From Tautonia plasticadhaerens (GTDB lineage: Bacteria > Planctomycetota > Planctomycetia > Isosphaerales > Isosphaeraceae), in contig NZ_CP036426.1 of the NCBI RefSeq assembly GCF_007752535.1, positions 4,340,001-4,404,000 on the forward strand: a DNA stretch of 64,000 nt, given 5' to 3'. This document shows positions 16,181 through 24,947 of this stretch, in pieces. The notes below the pieces were generated by a model, which saw nothing but the letters and a program-made list of their open reading frames with translations, was not told the DNA's origin and searched no databases. The first letter of the stretch is position 1, and each line of letters opens with the position of its first letter. Made by a program: the position numbers and the translations under genes.

Positions 16181-17976
16181 CGCAGGGGGCGAGCAGGGTG
16201 TAGACCGTCGCCTGGGCGTACCGCCTCCGGCCCTTGCCGAGGACCCCGGCGGCGACGAGCGCGTCGTGGATGGCCTTCGTCGTCTTCCCATTGCTTCCCG
16301 GGGCAAGCTGGGACTGCAACGCCTTGGAGATCGGAGCCTCTCCTCCGTTTGCCTCCAAGAGATTCACGATCGAGCGGACGGTCGCCCACCAGCGTTGCCG
16401 CTGATTGAGCCGCTTGGGCTGGTACGGCAACATTCGCTGCTCGATCTTTGTCCAGCCTGCCTCAATTGCCTGTTGTGTCGTAGGTGGCTCAACAAGTATA
16501 ACTCTTTCTTCTTCTCTCCCTGGTGGGGATGAGGGGGTCGATGTCCGGCCTGATGAAGGAGCCCCCATCAAGGCCGGCAGGTCGATGGGGTTGCGGTACC
16601 GGCCGCTGGTGATCTTGGAACGCATCCTGGCAAGTCGGCCGCCGAAGTCTTCCTCGTTGGCGACGTGATTGACGATCCGCCGAACCTGGCCCTGTACGTC
16701 GCTGGCCTTGCCGTTCTGGAGCCGGGTGATGTACCCGTTCGACTTGGCCTCGGCCCAGCGGTAGACCAACTCGGCAGCTTCCACGGGTTCGAAGCCTTGG
16801 ACGTGGATCAGGAACCGGCCAAGCTCCCGGCCTGCCCTGTCGATGCAGTCGTCGCAGGGCAGGCCGTTGATCGCCAGGTCTTGGACGAGGGCCAGCCAGT
16901 AGTGCCTCTCCTTCGCCTTCAGGTTCCCCACGTAGGCGATCCAGTCGGGCGGGGCGTCGGCCTTGCAGGAAGTACCCGGGCTCGGTGTCGAAGCCGGGGG
17001 TTGGTGGGTGGGCTTGGTGGCCACTGCTACGGACCCACCGGACCGCCAGCGGTCGATGTCCTTCCGGGTTGCTTTCATCCGGGCGTGGAGGTCCCGCCAT
17101 GTCCTTACGCCGACAACGTGGTAGCTGGCCTCCTCGTACAGGTCCCGCCAATGCCGGAGCAGGCCCTCCAGCAGCGCGTCCCACTCGGGGGCGGGTGGGC
17201 CATTCAGGTACATCCGCATCTGATCCTGGAAGCCGGTCAGGAGCCGCCCGTCCGGGCCGAACGAGCAGAAGTCGAGCCCGAAGGGGAGGCGATGGGCGTG
17301 GTTGCCCCAGGGGTAAACCTCGGTCGTCGACGGGAGCCCGGAACTCGTGACGAAACGCCGGCCGGTGTCGACAGCGGTGGCAGATGGGACCAGCCGATCG
17401 AGCGGCAGGATGACGTGGAAACCGAGGCTCCTCGAACTGAGGCACCAGCGGGCCTCGGGGCCGAGGGTTGCGTGGAGGCGCCGGGCCTTGTCGAGCACCT
17501 CGACAGAGAGGCACGGCAGTTCGAGTATCGGTGGGTCCGGGGGGTAGATGTTGGTACCCTTCCAGACGGGGGTGATGCTAGGGTATCCCTTTCGGAAGGT
17601 GACGAGCGGCCTGCCGTGGTTGTCGAGGTCGATGGTGACGTTGCGGGTACGGGGGCCGTGCGGCAGCGCCAGCCAGTAGGCATAGCGGGGCCGCACGTTC
17701 GGCTTCCGCCAGACGGTGTGATACCAGTACCGGGCCTGGTCGAGGTGCCGCTCGACCCGGAAGCGGACCTTCCCACGGTGCTCGACGACGAGGGTCTTCC
17801 AGGACTCGTTGTGGCCCTTCCGCTCAACAATCGTCAGGTTGGACCTCCGGTCGCCGAGGCGCGGCCAGACGAAGTGGTACTGGTACAGGTCGAAAAGTTC
17901 CGGCTCGGCATCGGCGATCGGTCCGTGCTCGGCGGCGAGGGTGTCCCGGAGGTCGAGTTCCTCCTCATAGGGGATT

Positions 17977-19260
17977 GAAAGGACAAAACTCTTCCGTATC
18001 CTGAGACCTTCGCACCAGGAGATCAAGGAGATACGCAGATGCGGCCCAGCCCCGAGATGATCCCCGTCCTCATCGATGCCGCCAAGGCCCTCAAGGGCAG
18101 TCCGAAGCGAGTCTTCATGGCCAAGACCGTCGCAGCGATGGGGCGGGGTGGACAACGCTGGGCCCAGGAGCATCTCGGCTGGTGCCGGGAGACCATCCGC
18201 AAGGGCACGCACGAACTCCGCTCGGGCATGACCTGCGTGGACGCCTTCTCGGCCCGCCGTCGCAAGCCCGCCGAGGAGCACTTGCCCCGACTCCTCGATG
18301 ACATCCGCAGCATCGCCGACGGGCAGAGCCAGGCCGACCCCAAGTTCCAGACCAAGGGGCTCTTCACCCGGATCAGTGCCGCCGAGGTCCGACGCCAGTT
18401 GATCGCCACGAAGGGCTACACCGACGAGGAGTTGCCCACCCAGCAGACCATCAACACCAAGCTGAACCTGCTGGGCTATCGCCTCTCCAGGGTGGCCAAG
18501 TGCCGCCCCCAAAAAGAGTCCCGCAGACCGATGCCATCTTCGATCAACTGAAGGCGGTCAACCCCGAGGCGGATCGGGCCAGGGGCACCCTGCGGCTCTC
18601 GATCGACGCCAAGGCGACGGTGCATGTCGGCCCCTTCTCACGGCGGGGCCGGAGCCGGACCGGCACGAAGGCGGCGGATCACGACTTCAAGCCCGTGGCG
18701 ACGCTGACCCCCTTCGGCATCTTCCTGCCCGAGCACGACGACCTGTGGCTGTACATGGCCCGGTCGAAGGTCACCAGCGACTTCATCGCCGATCGCCTGG
18801 AGCAATGGTGGGAGGGCGTCCGCCTGCGGTTCCTGCGGGTCAAGACGCTGGTGATCAACCTGGACAACGGCCCGGAGAACCACAGCCGGCGGAGCCAGTT
18901 CCTCAAGCGGATCGTGGCCTTCGCCCGCAAGTATCGCCTGGTGGTGCAGTTGGCGTACTACCCGCCGTACCACAGCAAGTACAACCCGATCGAGCGGTGC
19001 TGGGGCGTGCTGGAGATGCACTGGAACGGGTCGCTGCTGGACTCGGTGGAGGCGGTGTTGGGATTCGCCCGATCGATGACCTGGAAGCGGAAGCACCCGG
19101 TGGTCAGCCTGGTGGAGACGACCTACGCCAAGGGGGTCAGGCTGAAGCCCGAGGAGATGGAGGCGTTGGAGGCCGAGGTGATCCGCCTGCCGTCGCTTGA
19201 GAAGTGGTTCGTGAAGATCCCTCGTAAGCGAGGCAGGCCACGGAAGACGTAGCTTCTTTC
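17977..19260 (+). mobile_element. ISAzo13-family insertion sequence, ~1284 bp
   Basis: The element contains the transposase at 18039-19252 and is bounded by imperfect 27-bp inverted repeats: 17977-18003 against the reverse complement of 19234-19260, matching at 19 of 27 positions, with a shared core TCTTCCGT-n2-CCTG. The ends fall 62 bp before the transposase start and 8 bp after its stop, as expected for a compact IS. I could not see a target duplication, and the exact ends may be off by a base or two. It splits the primase-like gene; the host coding frame resumes on both sides. Confidence 0.75.
18039..19252 (+). CDS. ISAzo13-family transposase, read in two frames joined at a C5A5 tract
   Basis: The first frame (ATG 18039 to TAA/TGA-ending at 18551) carries the helical DNA-binding region; the second (from about 18500 to TAG 19252) carries the DDE_Tnp_ISAZ013 catalytic domain. 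Catalytic acids: Asp in LSIDAKATVHVG, Asp in LVINLDNGPENHSRR, Glu in YHSKYNPIERCWGVLE. Homologues run as one chain of ~400 residues, and the join KCRPQK / KRVPQTDAIFDQL falls on the run CCCCCAAAAA at 18505-18514, where a shift of -1 restores one product. This may be programmed slippage or a disabling mutation; the sequence alone cannot decide. The family is frequent in planctomycetes. Confidence 0.8.
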
Positions 19261-19539
19261 TGGTGCCATAGAGGGCGTACCACTCGTCCGTTACGGGGTC
19301 TGGATTATCGGCCCGGTCCTCTTCGGTGAAGTCGGCCAGGAACCGCCGTTCCGCTTCGAGCACGGCTTCGGGCTGGCGACGGCGATGCCTGGGCGAATTG
19401 GTGACCATCGGCTTGGGGGGCTCGGCCTGTACCATCGTTCAAACCCTGGAGTTCCGAGCAGGAGGGCCGAAGAACGACGGAGGCCCGCAGGGAACCTCCC
19501 CACGGGCCTTGCCCTTGCCTGACCGGCCCCAGCGGGTCG

Positions 19540-20253
19540 TCATCGGGGCTCGGGGATCGCCATCGCCGCCGAGAGACCGGGGATGAAGAAGGGTCCCGGA
19601 CACGTCAGCCGTCGAGGCGTGCGGAAGTCGCGCAGCAGGTGGGCCACCTCATCCCCGCAGAGATGACGTTCTTCGACGAGGGCTCCTGCGACGATCTCGA
19701 TCTGCGGCCAGAGCAAGTCGAGGTACCGTCGGGTACGGGCCTTGAGCCGATCCAGCCCCGGGCCGATGGCTTCGATGACGGCCCGATCCGAGCCGACCAC
19801 CCTCTTCCAGTTGTTGCGGCCGGCGTACCGGAACTCGGCCAGCGGTCCGGCAAGGGTGCTGACGGAGTAACGTCATCCGATCCGGGTACCGACGAAGGCG
19901 GTGGTTCCCGTCGAGTCCTGATTTGGGTCGTACCGTCCGGCGCGGGAGAAGGCGTGGGGCACGATCGTCGTGTACCCCAGGCTGAACCACCGGCGTCCGA
20001 CGACAGCGTGCCCCGCCTCATGGTACGCAAGGAGCCAGGGGTTGCGGGCGATCCTCCGCTCCAGGCGGTTCTGGATCGAGGCATAGAGCTTCGAGGGAAC
20101 CACATCGACCGGGCCGGTCCAGCGGCCCTCAGCGAATGCCTGGGCCTCCTGCTTGGTCGGTGCGGCGATCTCGCCAAGCGGCTCGTCGGGGCCGCCCAAG
20201 GCGAAGACAAGCCATGTCGTGACCGATTCCTTCGTTCGCGTTGTCATCGTCAT
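19540..20253 (-). pseudogene. M41-like zinc metallopeptidase gene with one in-frame TGA
   Basis: One continuous minus-strand frame of 238 codons from ATG 20253 to TGA 19540, interrupted only by TGA at 19875-19873. Upstream of it lies LLAYHEAGHAVVGRRWFSLG, the HExxH zinc motif in the context typical of FtsH-type (M41) peptidases; downstream, STLAGPLAEFRYAGRNNW and KRVVGSDRAVIEAIGPGLDR match the rest of stand-alone M41-like domains, which lack the AAA+ ATPase. A CGA-to-TGA change would explain the stop (the sequence reads G-stop-R-Y-S). The truncated product keeps HEAGH but loses the third-ligand region. Selenocysteine insertion is not supported by context. Confidence 0.7.
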
Positions 20254-20716
20254 CCATGTTGGTCAATCGAGGTAGATCGGGGCTTCGTCGCCCGTCCGGC
20301 GGCCTCGTTGCCGCCGACAAGGATGATCCTACCGATTCCACCGATCCTGGGAAGGCCAGTTTGCCAAATTTTCTAGTATCATGAATACAATCGCATGAAG
20401 ATTAAAATGAAGACAAGCGGGTTGCAGATTTAGCGACTGAGCCCCCGGGTTCCCTCGTCCTCGCAACCGGACAACCAACCCAGTTGGGGGCCGGTGTGAC
20501 CGCATCGCTCCGAGTCGAACTCGCCAACCCTTGTGCGTGCTAGTCGCCTGCCTGCTTCTATTGGATGTTGCATCATAAGACAGTTCCACGGCTCCATTGC
20601 CGCAGCCGGATGGGGCCGGGCACACGAAGGAAGCCGTCCGGGGCCGTGTCCCCACGACTCCGGGCCGCTCGATCGACCGACCAGCCTGCCGCCAACCCCA
20701 GTTCGGGTAATCGGTT
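20254..20716. other. Intergenic stretch without a gene
   Basis: About 460 bp between the M41-like pseudogene and the IS701-like element. It includes an AT-richer stretch at about 20,360-20,420 that stands out from the surrounding high-GC DNA. I see no convincing coding frame, tRNA or repeat. It forms the left flank of the IS701-like insertion, whose right flank is the upstream region of the DNA methyltransferase gene, so part of it may once have been that gene's promoter region. Confidence 0.4.
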
Positions 20717-22108
20717 TCAACAACGAAATTCGCCCGAGCACGATCTCATCTCGACTGATGCAGATTTGTGGGGATACGCCGCCGGGGCCAGGGCGTAGAA
20801 CAGGACGCCTTGTAGCGGCGCGGGGAGTTCCTCGATGGCCGCCGCTCCCCCGGCCTGTGGAAAAACCCACTCCCGCCTCAGCCAGCGACGCACCGCCGTC
20901 AGCGCATCGGAGAACGTTACCCCGGCCTTGCCCGGCCAGTCCACGCCGCACGATCGCTTGGATTCCGGCAGCGCCTGATACAGCAAGGCCACGACTGTAT
21001 ACAGGCCGAACAGGCACGGCGCCGCCCGCAGGACCGTCCGCCGGCACCAGCCCCGAGTCGTCTCCAGCCCGAGGTGGCAGCGGAGTTCTTGAAAGGTCGT
21101 CTCCAGGTTCCAGCGGCCGGTGTACGCCTCGACCATCGCCACCGGGCTAATGCCCGGATCGGTGCTGAAGAAGTACTCGTCGCGATGCGTCCCGGTCTGA
21201 TCCCGGACGAAGACCCAGGCGATCTCGACCAGCCCCCCGCCCGCCTTGTACCAGTGGCCCGTACCGTGGGCGACCCCCACCGACCGCTCCCCGCCGCCGT
21301 ACCAGGCGACCGTCTCGGTCCGCAGCTCGGCGGCGGCCGACGCCTGGCTCGGCTTGGGACGCCGGGCGCCCTTGACCGGCGGCCGACCGATGCCCCGGTA
21401 CGGCGGGGGCGGGTCGAACAGGTTGGCCTCGGGGTGGAGCTTGCTGACCAGCGTCAAGCGGCCCCGATGGCGGCGGGCGAACCGGGCCAGTTCGTGGGCG
21501 CCGTAGCCGGCGTCGCCGACGAAGACGAACCGCCGCTCCGGGAACCGCAGCAGCATCACGCGCAGCAGCGTGGCCATGACCTGCGCCGGCGTGCGATGCG
21601 GGCGGCGGCGGGCCCGGTCATCCTCCTCCGAGCGATACAGGTCGACGAGCACCGGCAGGGCCCAGGGGCGGGTGGCCCAGGGGAAGCGGACCAGCACGGC
21701 GAGCACGACCCACCTGCGGCCGTACCGCCAGGCGGTGTATCCGTGGCTGGAGCGGACCGGGTCGCGGTGCCGGGCCTTGCCGTAGACCTTGCGGCCGGGA
21801 TGGCTCTCGACCGTATCGTCGCCGACCAGGGGGGCGGGGCGGTCGGCGGGCACGAGCGTCAGGACCAGCCGGGTGAGGCCGCAGGCCAGCTGAATCACCG
21901 ACCACGAGGCCGAGGAGAGGACGCGCCGATAGGTCGTGATATGGCCGGAGGCCAGGGGCGCGGCCGTCCTCAGCAGGTTGGCGACGGTGCGACGCCCGGC
22001 GGTCAGGATGGCGGCGCCAAGCAGGACGACGAAGCGGGCGAAGGTCGGCCGGGTGAAGGCGGGGCCGAGGGCCTGCAGCAGCGGCCCGGCCTCGGGTGGT
22101 AGGATCAT
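20717..22108 (-). CDS. IS701-like transposase (DDE_5 / IS4 superfamily), stop supplied by flanking DNA
   Basis: A 463-residue transposase from ATG 22108. Catalytic Asp in VGDDTVESHPGRKVYGK, second Asp in FVFVGDAGYGAHELARF, and the IS4-type Y-x2-R-x3-E signature in AYTGRWNLETTFQELR. The family name is by motif order; DDE_5/IS701 fits best. Odd feature: the frame has no stop inside the element. It reads through the left inverted repeat (from 20773 down to 20750) and 33 bp of flanking DNA, adding about 10 foreign residues (ending CSGEFRC) before the TGA at 20717. Confidence 0.85.
   Translation of the reverse strand: MILPPEAGPLLQALGPAFTRPTFARFVVLLGAAILTAGRRTVANLLRTAAPLASGHITTYRRVLSSASWSVIQLACGLTRLVLTLVPADRPAPLVGDDTVESHPGRKVYGKARHRDPVRSSHGYTAWRYGRRWVVLAVLVRFPWATRPWALPVLVDLYRSEEDDRARRRPHRTPAQVMATLLRVMLLRFPERRFVFVGDAGYGAHELARFARRHRGRLTLVSKLHPEANLFDPPPPYRGIGRPPVKGARRPKPSQASAAAELRTETVAWYGGGERSVGVAHGTGHWYKAGGGLVEIAWVFVRDQTGTHRDEYFFSTDPGISPVAMVEAYTGRWNLETTFQELRCHLGLETTRGWCRRTVLRAAPCLFGLYTVVALLYQALPESKRSCGVDWPGKAGVTFSDALTAVRRWLRREWVFPQAGGAAAIEELPAPLQGVLFYALAPAAYPHKSASVEMRSCSGEFRC
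20745..20749. repeat. Target-site duplication (left), IS701-like element
   Basis: CTCAT here is repeated exactly at 22201-22205, directly outside the two inverted-repeat ends of the element at 20750-22200. Confidence 0.8.
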
Positions 22109-22200
22109 GGCGGGTCCCTCCTCGGTCGGTGGCCGTGGGAAGCCGGTTCAACTCCCCATGCTACCGCCGAGGCGGGCCCGCGAAATCTGCACCAGTCGAG
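20750..22200 (-). mobile_element. IS701/IS4-superfamily insertion sequence, 1451 bp
   Basis: Bounded by inverted repeats beginning CTCGACTG: 20750-20773 against the reverse complement of 22177-22200, differing at only a few positions, with a shared TGCAGATTT core. A perfect 5-bp target duplication CTCAT flanks it. It carries one transposase gene on the minus strand. It has landed about 110 bp upstream of the ATG of the split DNA methyltransferase gene, so it may have separated that gene from its promoter. Intact ends, an intact transposase frame and perfect duplication suggest recent insertion. Confidence 0.85.
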
Positions 22201-22205
22201 CTCAT
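22201..22205. repeat. Target-site duplication (right), IS701-like element
   Basis: CTCAT, identical to 20745-20749 on the other side of the element. Confidence 0.8.
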
Positions 22206-22278
22206 AACCTATCAATCAACAGGAGGCTCGGGAGGAGTCTTCAAGGGAATGGCCTGGCCGCCCCGAAGGCGGCACAAC

Positions 22279-22292
22279 GCACGATGTCGTGC
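22279..22292. promoter_or_regulatory. Short inverted repeat upstream of the methyltransferase reading frame
   Basis: GCACGATGTCGTGC: two perfect 6-bp arms around a TG centre, 18 bp before ATG 22311. It is placed where an operator or a leader hairpin could control the split methyltransferase gene, but 6-bp arms can also occur by chance. Confidence 0.3.
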
Positions 22293-22310
22293 AAACGAAG
22301 GGACTCAGCA

Positions 22311-22653
22311 ATGCTGACCAGCTACTACACGATCGAGGCCGAGGTCACGGGCATCTCGGCCGGCCGAATCGACCCCGTGGTCGATGCGATCTCCAGGACC
22401 GCCTCCTGGGAGATACCCGTAGAGGGGTGGTGGACGGAGGAGCACTCCATCTCTATCGAGAGCCAGGCCATGCTCCGTGCCGGCGAGCGACCTGAGTCGT
22501 TCGCCGAGCGAATTGCCCGCTCGACCTGGGCGGCCAACTCGGAGTATTGCCCGGTCTCGTTGACGATCGACCGGCCCGACGGATCGCGTCGTCAGGTCTT
22601 CGAATTCGCTGAACCCGACCACCGCCGATTGACGGGCGGCGAGGGGATCGAAC
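22311..22653 (+). pseudogene. 5' part of a DNA methyltransferase gene split by the ISAs1 element (N-terminal extra domain)
   Basis: From ATG 22311 the frame encodes 114 residues, MLTSYYTIEAEVTGISAGRI, SWEIPVEGWWTEEHSISIE and so on to GGEGIE, and is then cut by the IS at 22654. Removing the element and one copy of its 10-bp duplication joins this frame exactly to the adenine methyltransferase frame at 23925 (GIEPRRATPQRKTFRSGN, then VVKKPVPLKHYGGK), with no stop in between. The ancestral gene therefore coded for a ~400-residue protein: this unrecognised N-terminal domain followed by a D12-class methyltransferase. The N-terminal domain has no visible catalytic motif. Confidence 0.65.
22644..22653. 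repeat. Target-site duplication (left), ISAs1 element
   Basis: GGGATCGAAC, repeated exactly at 23915-23924 on the other side of the element; 10 bp is within the usual size for ISAs1 insertions. Confidence 0.9.
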
Positions 22654-23914
22654 CAGGGCAAACGCACCTAATTTTCGGCATTTCCGCACAATACTCGTTG
22701 CAGGTAGCCATCGTCCCAGGCAGCTTGCAGTCGCTTCCCTTTGATACTTCGCCTGGAGGTGGATTCCTTCTTCAGCAGGCACAACGCCAGCCGACGCAGC
22801 AGCCCAAAGTTCTCCGGGGCGTTCTCCTTCCTGATCCGGCTCCGGTCCTCGTCGAACGTCACGTCCAGGACCCAGTGCAGCGAGTTCTCTACGGCCCAAT
22901 GGCTCCGGACGGCCTCGTTCAACAGCTTGGCGTCATTCTCCAGGCTGCTGAGGTAGTACCTCGTCTCCACGCTCAACTTGTCGCCGATGAACCGCTCGGC
23001 CTCGATCATCACCACGCTCCGCAGGCCCTCCCACTCCTCTCGGCCCTTCAGCCGGGAGAGGTCCGAGGTCGCCCAGTACCGGCGGAACTCGTCCCGCCCG
23101 TGGCCCTCGGACCACTCCCGGTGGTAGCCGATCTCCGGCCCCCTCATCAGCCGGGGACTGACCCCGTCCCAGAACGCCACGACCTGCTCGAAGAGGTGCT
23201 CGTGGTTAGCCTTCAACGCCAGGACGTAGTCGGCCTTGCGGCCCCGGATCGTGCGGGCGATCTCCTTCTGGCACCCCATGGCGTCGATGGTGACGATCGC
23301 CCCGGCGATCGAGAGCATCTCCAGCAGCCCGGGGATGGCGGTGATCTCGTTGGACTTCTCGTCCACGGCGACCTGGCCCAGCAGCAGGTGATTGGCCGTG
23401 GCCCAGGCATGGACCATGTGGAGGGCCGATTTCCCCCTGGCCCGGTCGAAGGAGCGTCGGAGGGCCTTGCCGTCGATGGCGACGACCTGCCGCTCGGTCG
23501 CCTCGTGCAGCGCCTCGATCCAGCCGAGGAAGCCCCGCTGGAACTCGTCGGGGTCGAGCCGCTCGAAGAGGCGGCGGAAGGTGTCGTGCGAGGGGATGCC
23601 GTTGGGCAGGTCCAGGAAGGTGCTCAGCCAGGCGAGCTTGGCGTTGCCGAAGTCCTCGATGTCGTCCCAGGAGGCGGCCCCGGCGACGACCGCACAGATG
23701 GCGATGGCGATGATGTCGAGGAGTTCGTGGAGGCGGGAGCGGTCGATCCGGGGGTCGGTCAACTCGGCGAAGTGGTGGGCGATGGAGAGTTCCTGGGCGG
23801 CGGTCATGGCGATCCTCCTGGATGCTTCGGGATCGAGGAGGATTACCAGAAGTCGGCGTCGTCGACCACCTTCCCGCCGTCACATCAGAGTACCCTCATG
23901 GTGCTCCGACCCTG
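22654..23914 (-). mobile_element. ISAs1-family insertion sequence, 1261 bp
   Basis: Ends begin CAGGG on both sides: CAGGGCAAACGCACC at 22654-22668 against CAGGGTCGGAGCACC read inwards from 23914, 10 of 15 matching with CAGGG and GCACC conserved. A perfect 10-bp direct repeat flanks the element. It carries a single intact transposase on the minus strand. It splits the DNA adenine methyltransferase gene in frame. The perfect duplication indicates a recent event. Confidence 0.92.
22668..23807 (-). CDS. ISAs1-family transposase
   Basis: A complete 379-residue transposase from ATG 23807, with AGGAGGATCGCC just upstream as ribosome site. Family landmarks: DIIAIAICAVVAGAASWDDI in the N-terminal DUF4338-like helix, catalytic Asp in VVAIDGKALRRSFD, second Asp in VTIDAMGCQKEIA, and Glu in HWAVENSLHWVLDVTFDEDRSR, the IS4-superfamily YREK region. 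The stop lies inside the left inverted repeat. No defects are visible, so the element may be active. Confidence 0.95.
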   Translation of the reverse strand: MTAAQELSIAHHFAELTDPRIDRSRLHELLDIIAIAICAVVAGAASWDDIEDFGNAKLAWLSTFLDLPNGIPSHDTFRRLFERLDPDEFQRGFLGWIEALHEATERQVVAIDGKALRRSFDRARGKSALHMVHAWATANHLLLGQVAVDEKSNEITAIPGLLEMLSIAGAIVTIDAMGCQKEIARTIRGRKADYVLALKANHEHLFEQVVAFWDGVSPRLMRGPEIGYHREWSEGHGRDEFRRYWATSDLSRLKGREEWEGLRSVVMIEAERFIGDKLSVETRYYLSSLENDAKLLNEAVRSHWAVENSLHWVLDVTFDEDRSRIRKENAPENFGLLRRLALCLLKKESTSRRSIKGKRLQAAWDDGYLQRVLCGNAEN

Positions 23915-23924
23915 GGGATCGAAC
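23915..23924. repeat. Target-site duplication (right), ISAs1 element
   Basis: GGGATCGAAC, identical to 22644-22653. Confidence 0.9.
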
Positions 23925-23968
23925 CCCGTCGCGCTACGCCGCAACGCAAGACCTTCCGGTCGGGTAAC

Positions 23969-24829
23969 GTGGTCAAGAAACCGGTGCCGCTGAAGCATTA
24001 CGGAGGCAAGGCCCCGCTGGCACCGTGGATCGTGGGGCTCCTTCCCGAGGGCCGATCCTACGCCGAACTCTTCGCCGGGGGCGCCTCCGTACTCTTCAAC
24101 CGGCCCAAGGCCGGGCGAGAATGGCTCAACGACCTCGACCCCGAGGTCATGCGGTTCTTCGAGCAACTCCAGGACCCGGGTTCCTTCCAGGTAATACGGA
24201 GAGTTGCTGACGAAGCCTGCTCAGAGTTGTCGCATCTCTGGGCTCCGCTCGACCTGGACGACGACAACACCCGGGTCAAGGAGACCTACCGCCATCTCAA
24301 GGAGCGGTACAAGGCCGAGCAGGACCCGTCCGTCGCCGCCGGCCTCTTCTTCGTGTTGAAGAAGATCGGTCGGAACGGGGATACCTCATCGGTCGTCACC
24401 TCGTCCCGTTACCGCCGTTCGATGCCCGAGTCCCTCTCGGCCCTGCTCTCGGCATGCGAGGAGTTGCCTGCCTTCCACGCGCGGCTCAAAGGCGTCCACC
24501 TCAGCCAGAGAGACGCCCTGGGCCTGATCGACGAGATCGACGAGGAGGGCGTCGTCCTCTACCTCGACCCGCCCTACCTACATGCGACTCGCCGTACGGT
24601 CCACAACTACGGCATTCGCGAGATGTCCGAACCCGACCACGAAGCGTTGCTCAGACGCCTGCTCAGGTGCCGTTGCTCCGTGGCGATCTCCGGGTATCCC
24701 AGCGACCTCTACGATGGGTGCCTGACCGGAGCCCCCGGCTGGGTACGCCACGAGAAGGAGGTCCGCTGCTCGTCCTCGAATCACTGCAAGGACACCCGCC
24801 GGACCGAGGTCCTCTGGGTGAAGCGGTGA
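23969..24829 (+). CDS. D12-class DNA adenine N6-methyltransferase, 3' part of the split gene
   Basis: From the GTG at 23969 the frame encodes 286 residues covering a whole Dam-type methyltransferase: HYGGKAPLAPWI (SAM-binding motif, 10-21), AELFAGGASVLFNRP (32-46), WLNDLDPEV, and the catalytic DPPY at 200-203 in VLYLDPPYLHATRR. Orphan enzymes of this class methylate adenine in DNA for host regulation or protect phage and plasmid DNA. The recognition sequence is not deducible and no restriction gene is adjacent. The original start was at 22311, before the ISAs1 insertion; the GTG, or transcription reading out of the element, could still allow translation of this catalytic part. A strong hairpin follows at 24855. 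Confidence 0.8.
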   Translation: MVKKPVPLKHYGGKAPLAPWIVGLLPEGRSYAELFAGGASVLFNRPKAGREWLNDLDPEVMRFFEQLQDPGSFQVIRRVADEACSELSHLWAPLDLDDDNTRVKETYRHLKERYKAEQDPSVAAGLFFVLKKIGRNGDTSSVVTSSRYRRSMPESLSALLSACEELPAFHARLKGVHLSQRDALGLIDEIDEEGVVLYLDPPYLHATRRTVHNYGIREMSEPDHEALLRRLLRCRCSVAISGYPSDLYDGCLTGAPGWVRHEKEVRCSSSNHCKDTRRTEVLWVKR

Positions 24830-24854
24830 GATCGCAGCCCAGTCACGACGCGCA

Positions 24855-24891
24855 AACGCCCATCGAGGCCCGAATCAGCCTCGTGGGCGTT
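24855..24891. terminator. Hairpin between convergent genes
   Basis: AACGCCCA(T)CGAGGC at 24855-24869 pairs with 24878-24891: 14 base pairs with a single bulged T and an 8-nt loop. It lies 25 bp after the methyltransferase stop and 56 bp from the stop of the converging Cys-rich gene. No T-tract follows, but the stability and position suit a terminator for either strand. Confidence 0.6.
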
Positions 24892-24947
24892 CGCCGATCG
24901 GGCATACGAAGCCGGAACGGTGGTATGGTGCGAATCGTCCCGGGGCC

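Larger units (their letters stand above)
16155..19435 (-). pseudogene. Primase/replication-like protein gene split by an ISAzo13-family element
   Basis: The gene starts at ATG 19435 (58 codons to ...TDEWYALYGT), is interrupted by the element at 17977-19260, and resumes at about 17976 (IPYEEELDLRDTLAAEHG) to the TGA at 16155. Without the insert the protein would be about 665 residues. The middle shows features of archaeo-eukaryotic-type primases: an Asp-x-Asp pair in VTIDLDNHG (about 17,610-17,640), an S-x-G-x-H motif in SRSLGFHVILPLD (about 17,400-17,440), then HRLPFGLDF. The C-terminal ~75 residues look like a winged helix (KALQSQLAPGSNGKTTKAIHDAL). Such proteins replicate plasmids and integrative elements. 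The primase assignment is inference from motifs; the interruption is seen directly. A fragment starting inside the 3' part could still be expressed. Confidence 0.6.

Noticed and set aside
19873-19875. TGA in the M41-like gene considered as a selenocysteine codon
   Set aside because: The site is between Gly and Arg where the family has no conserved Cys, and no selenoprotein context is visible; a nonsense mutation is simpler.
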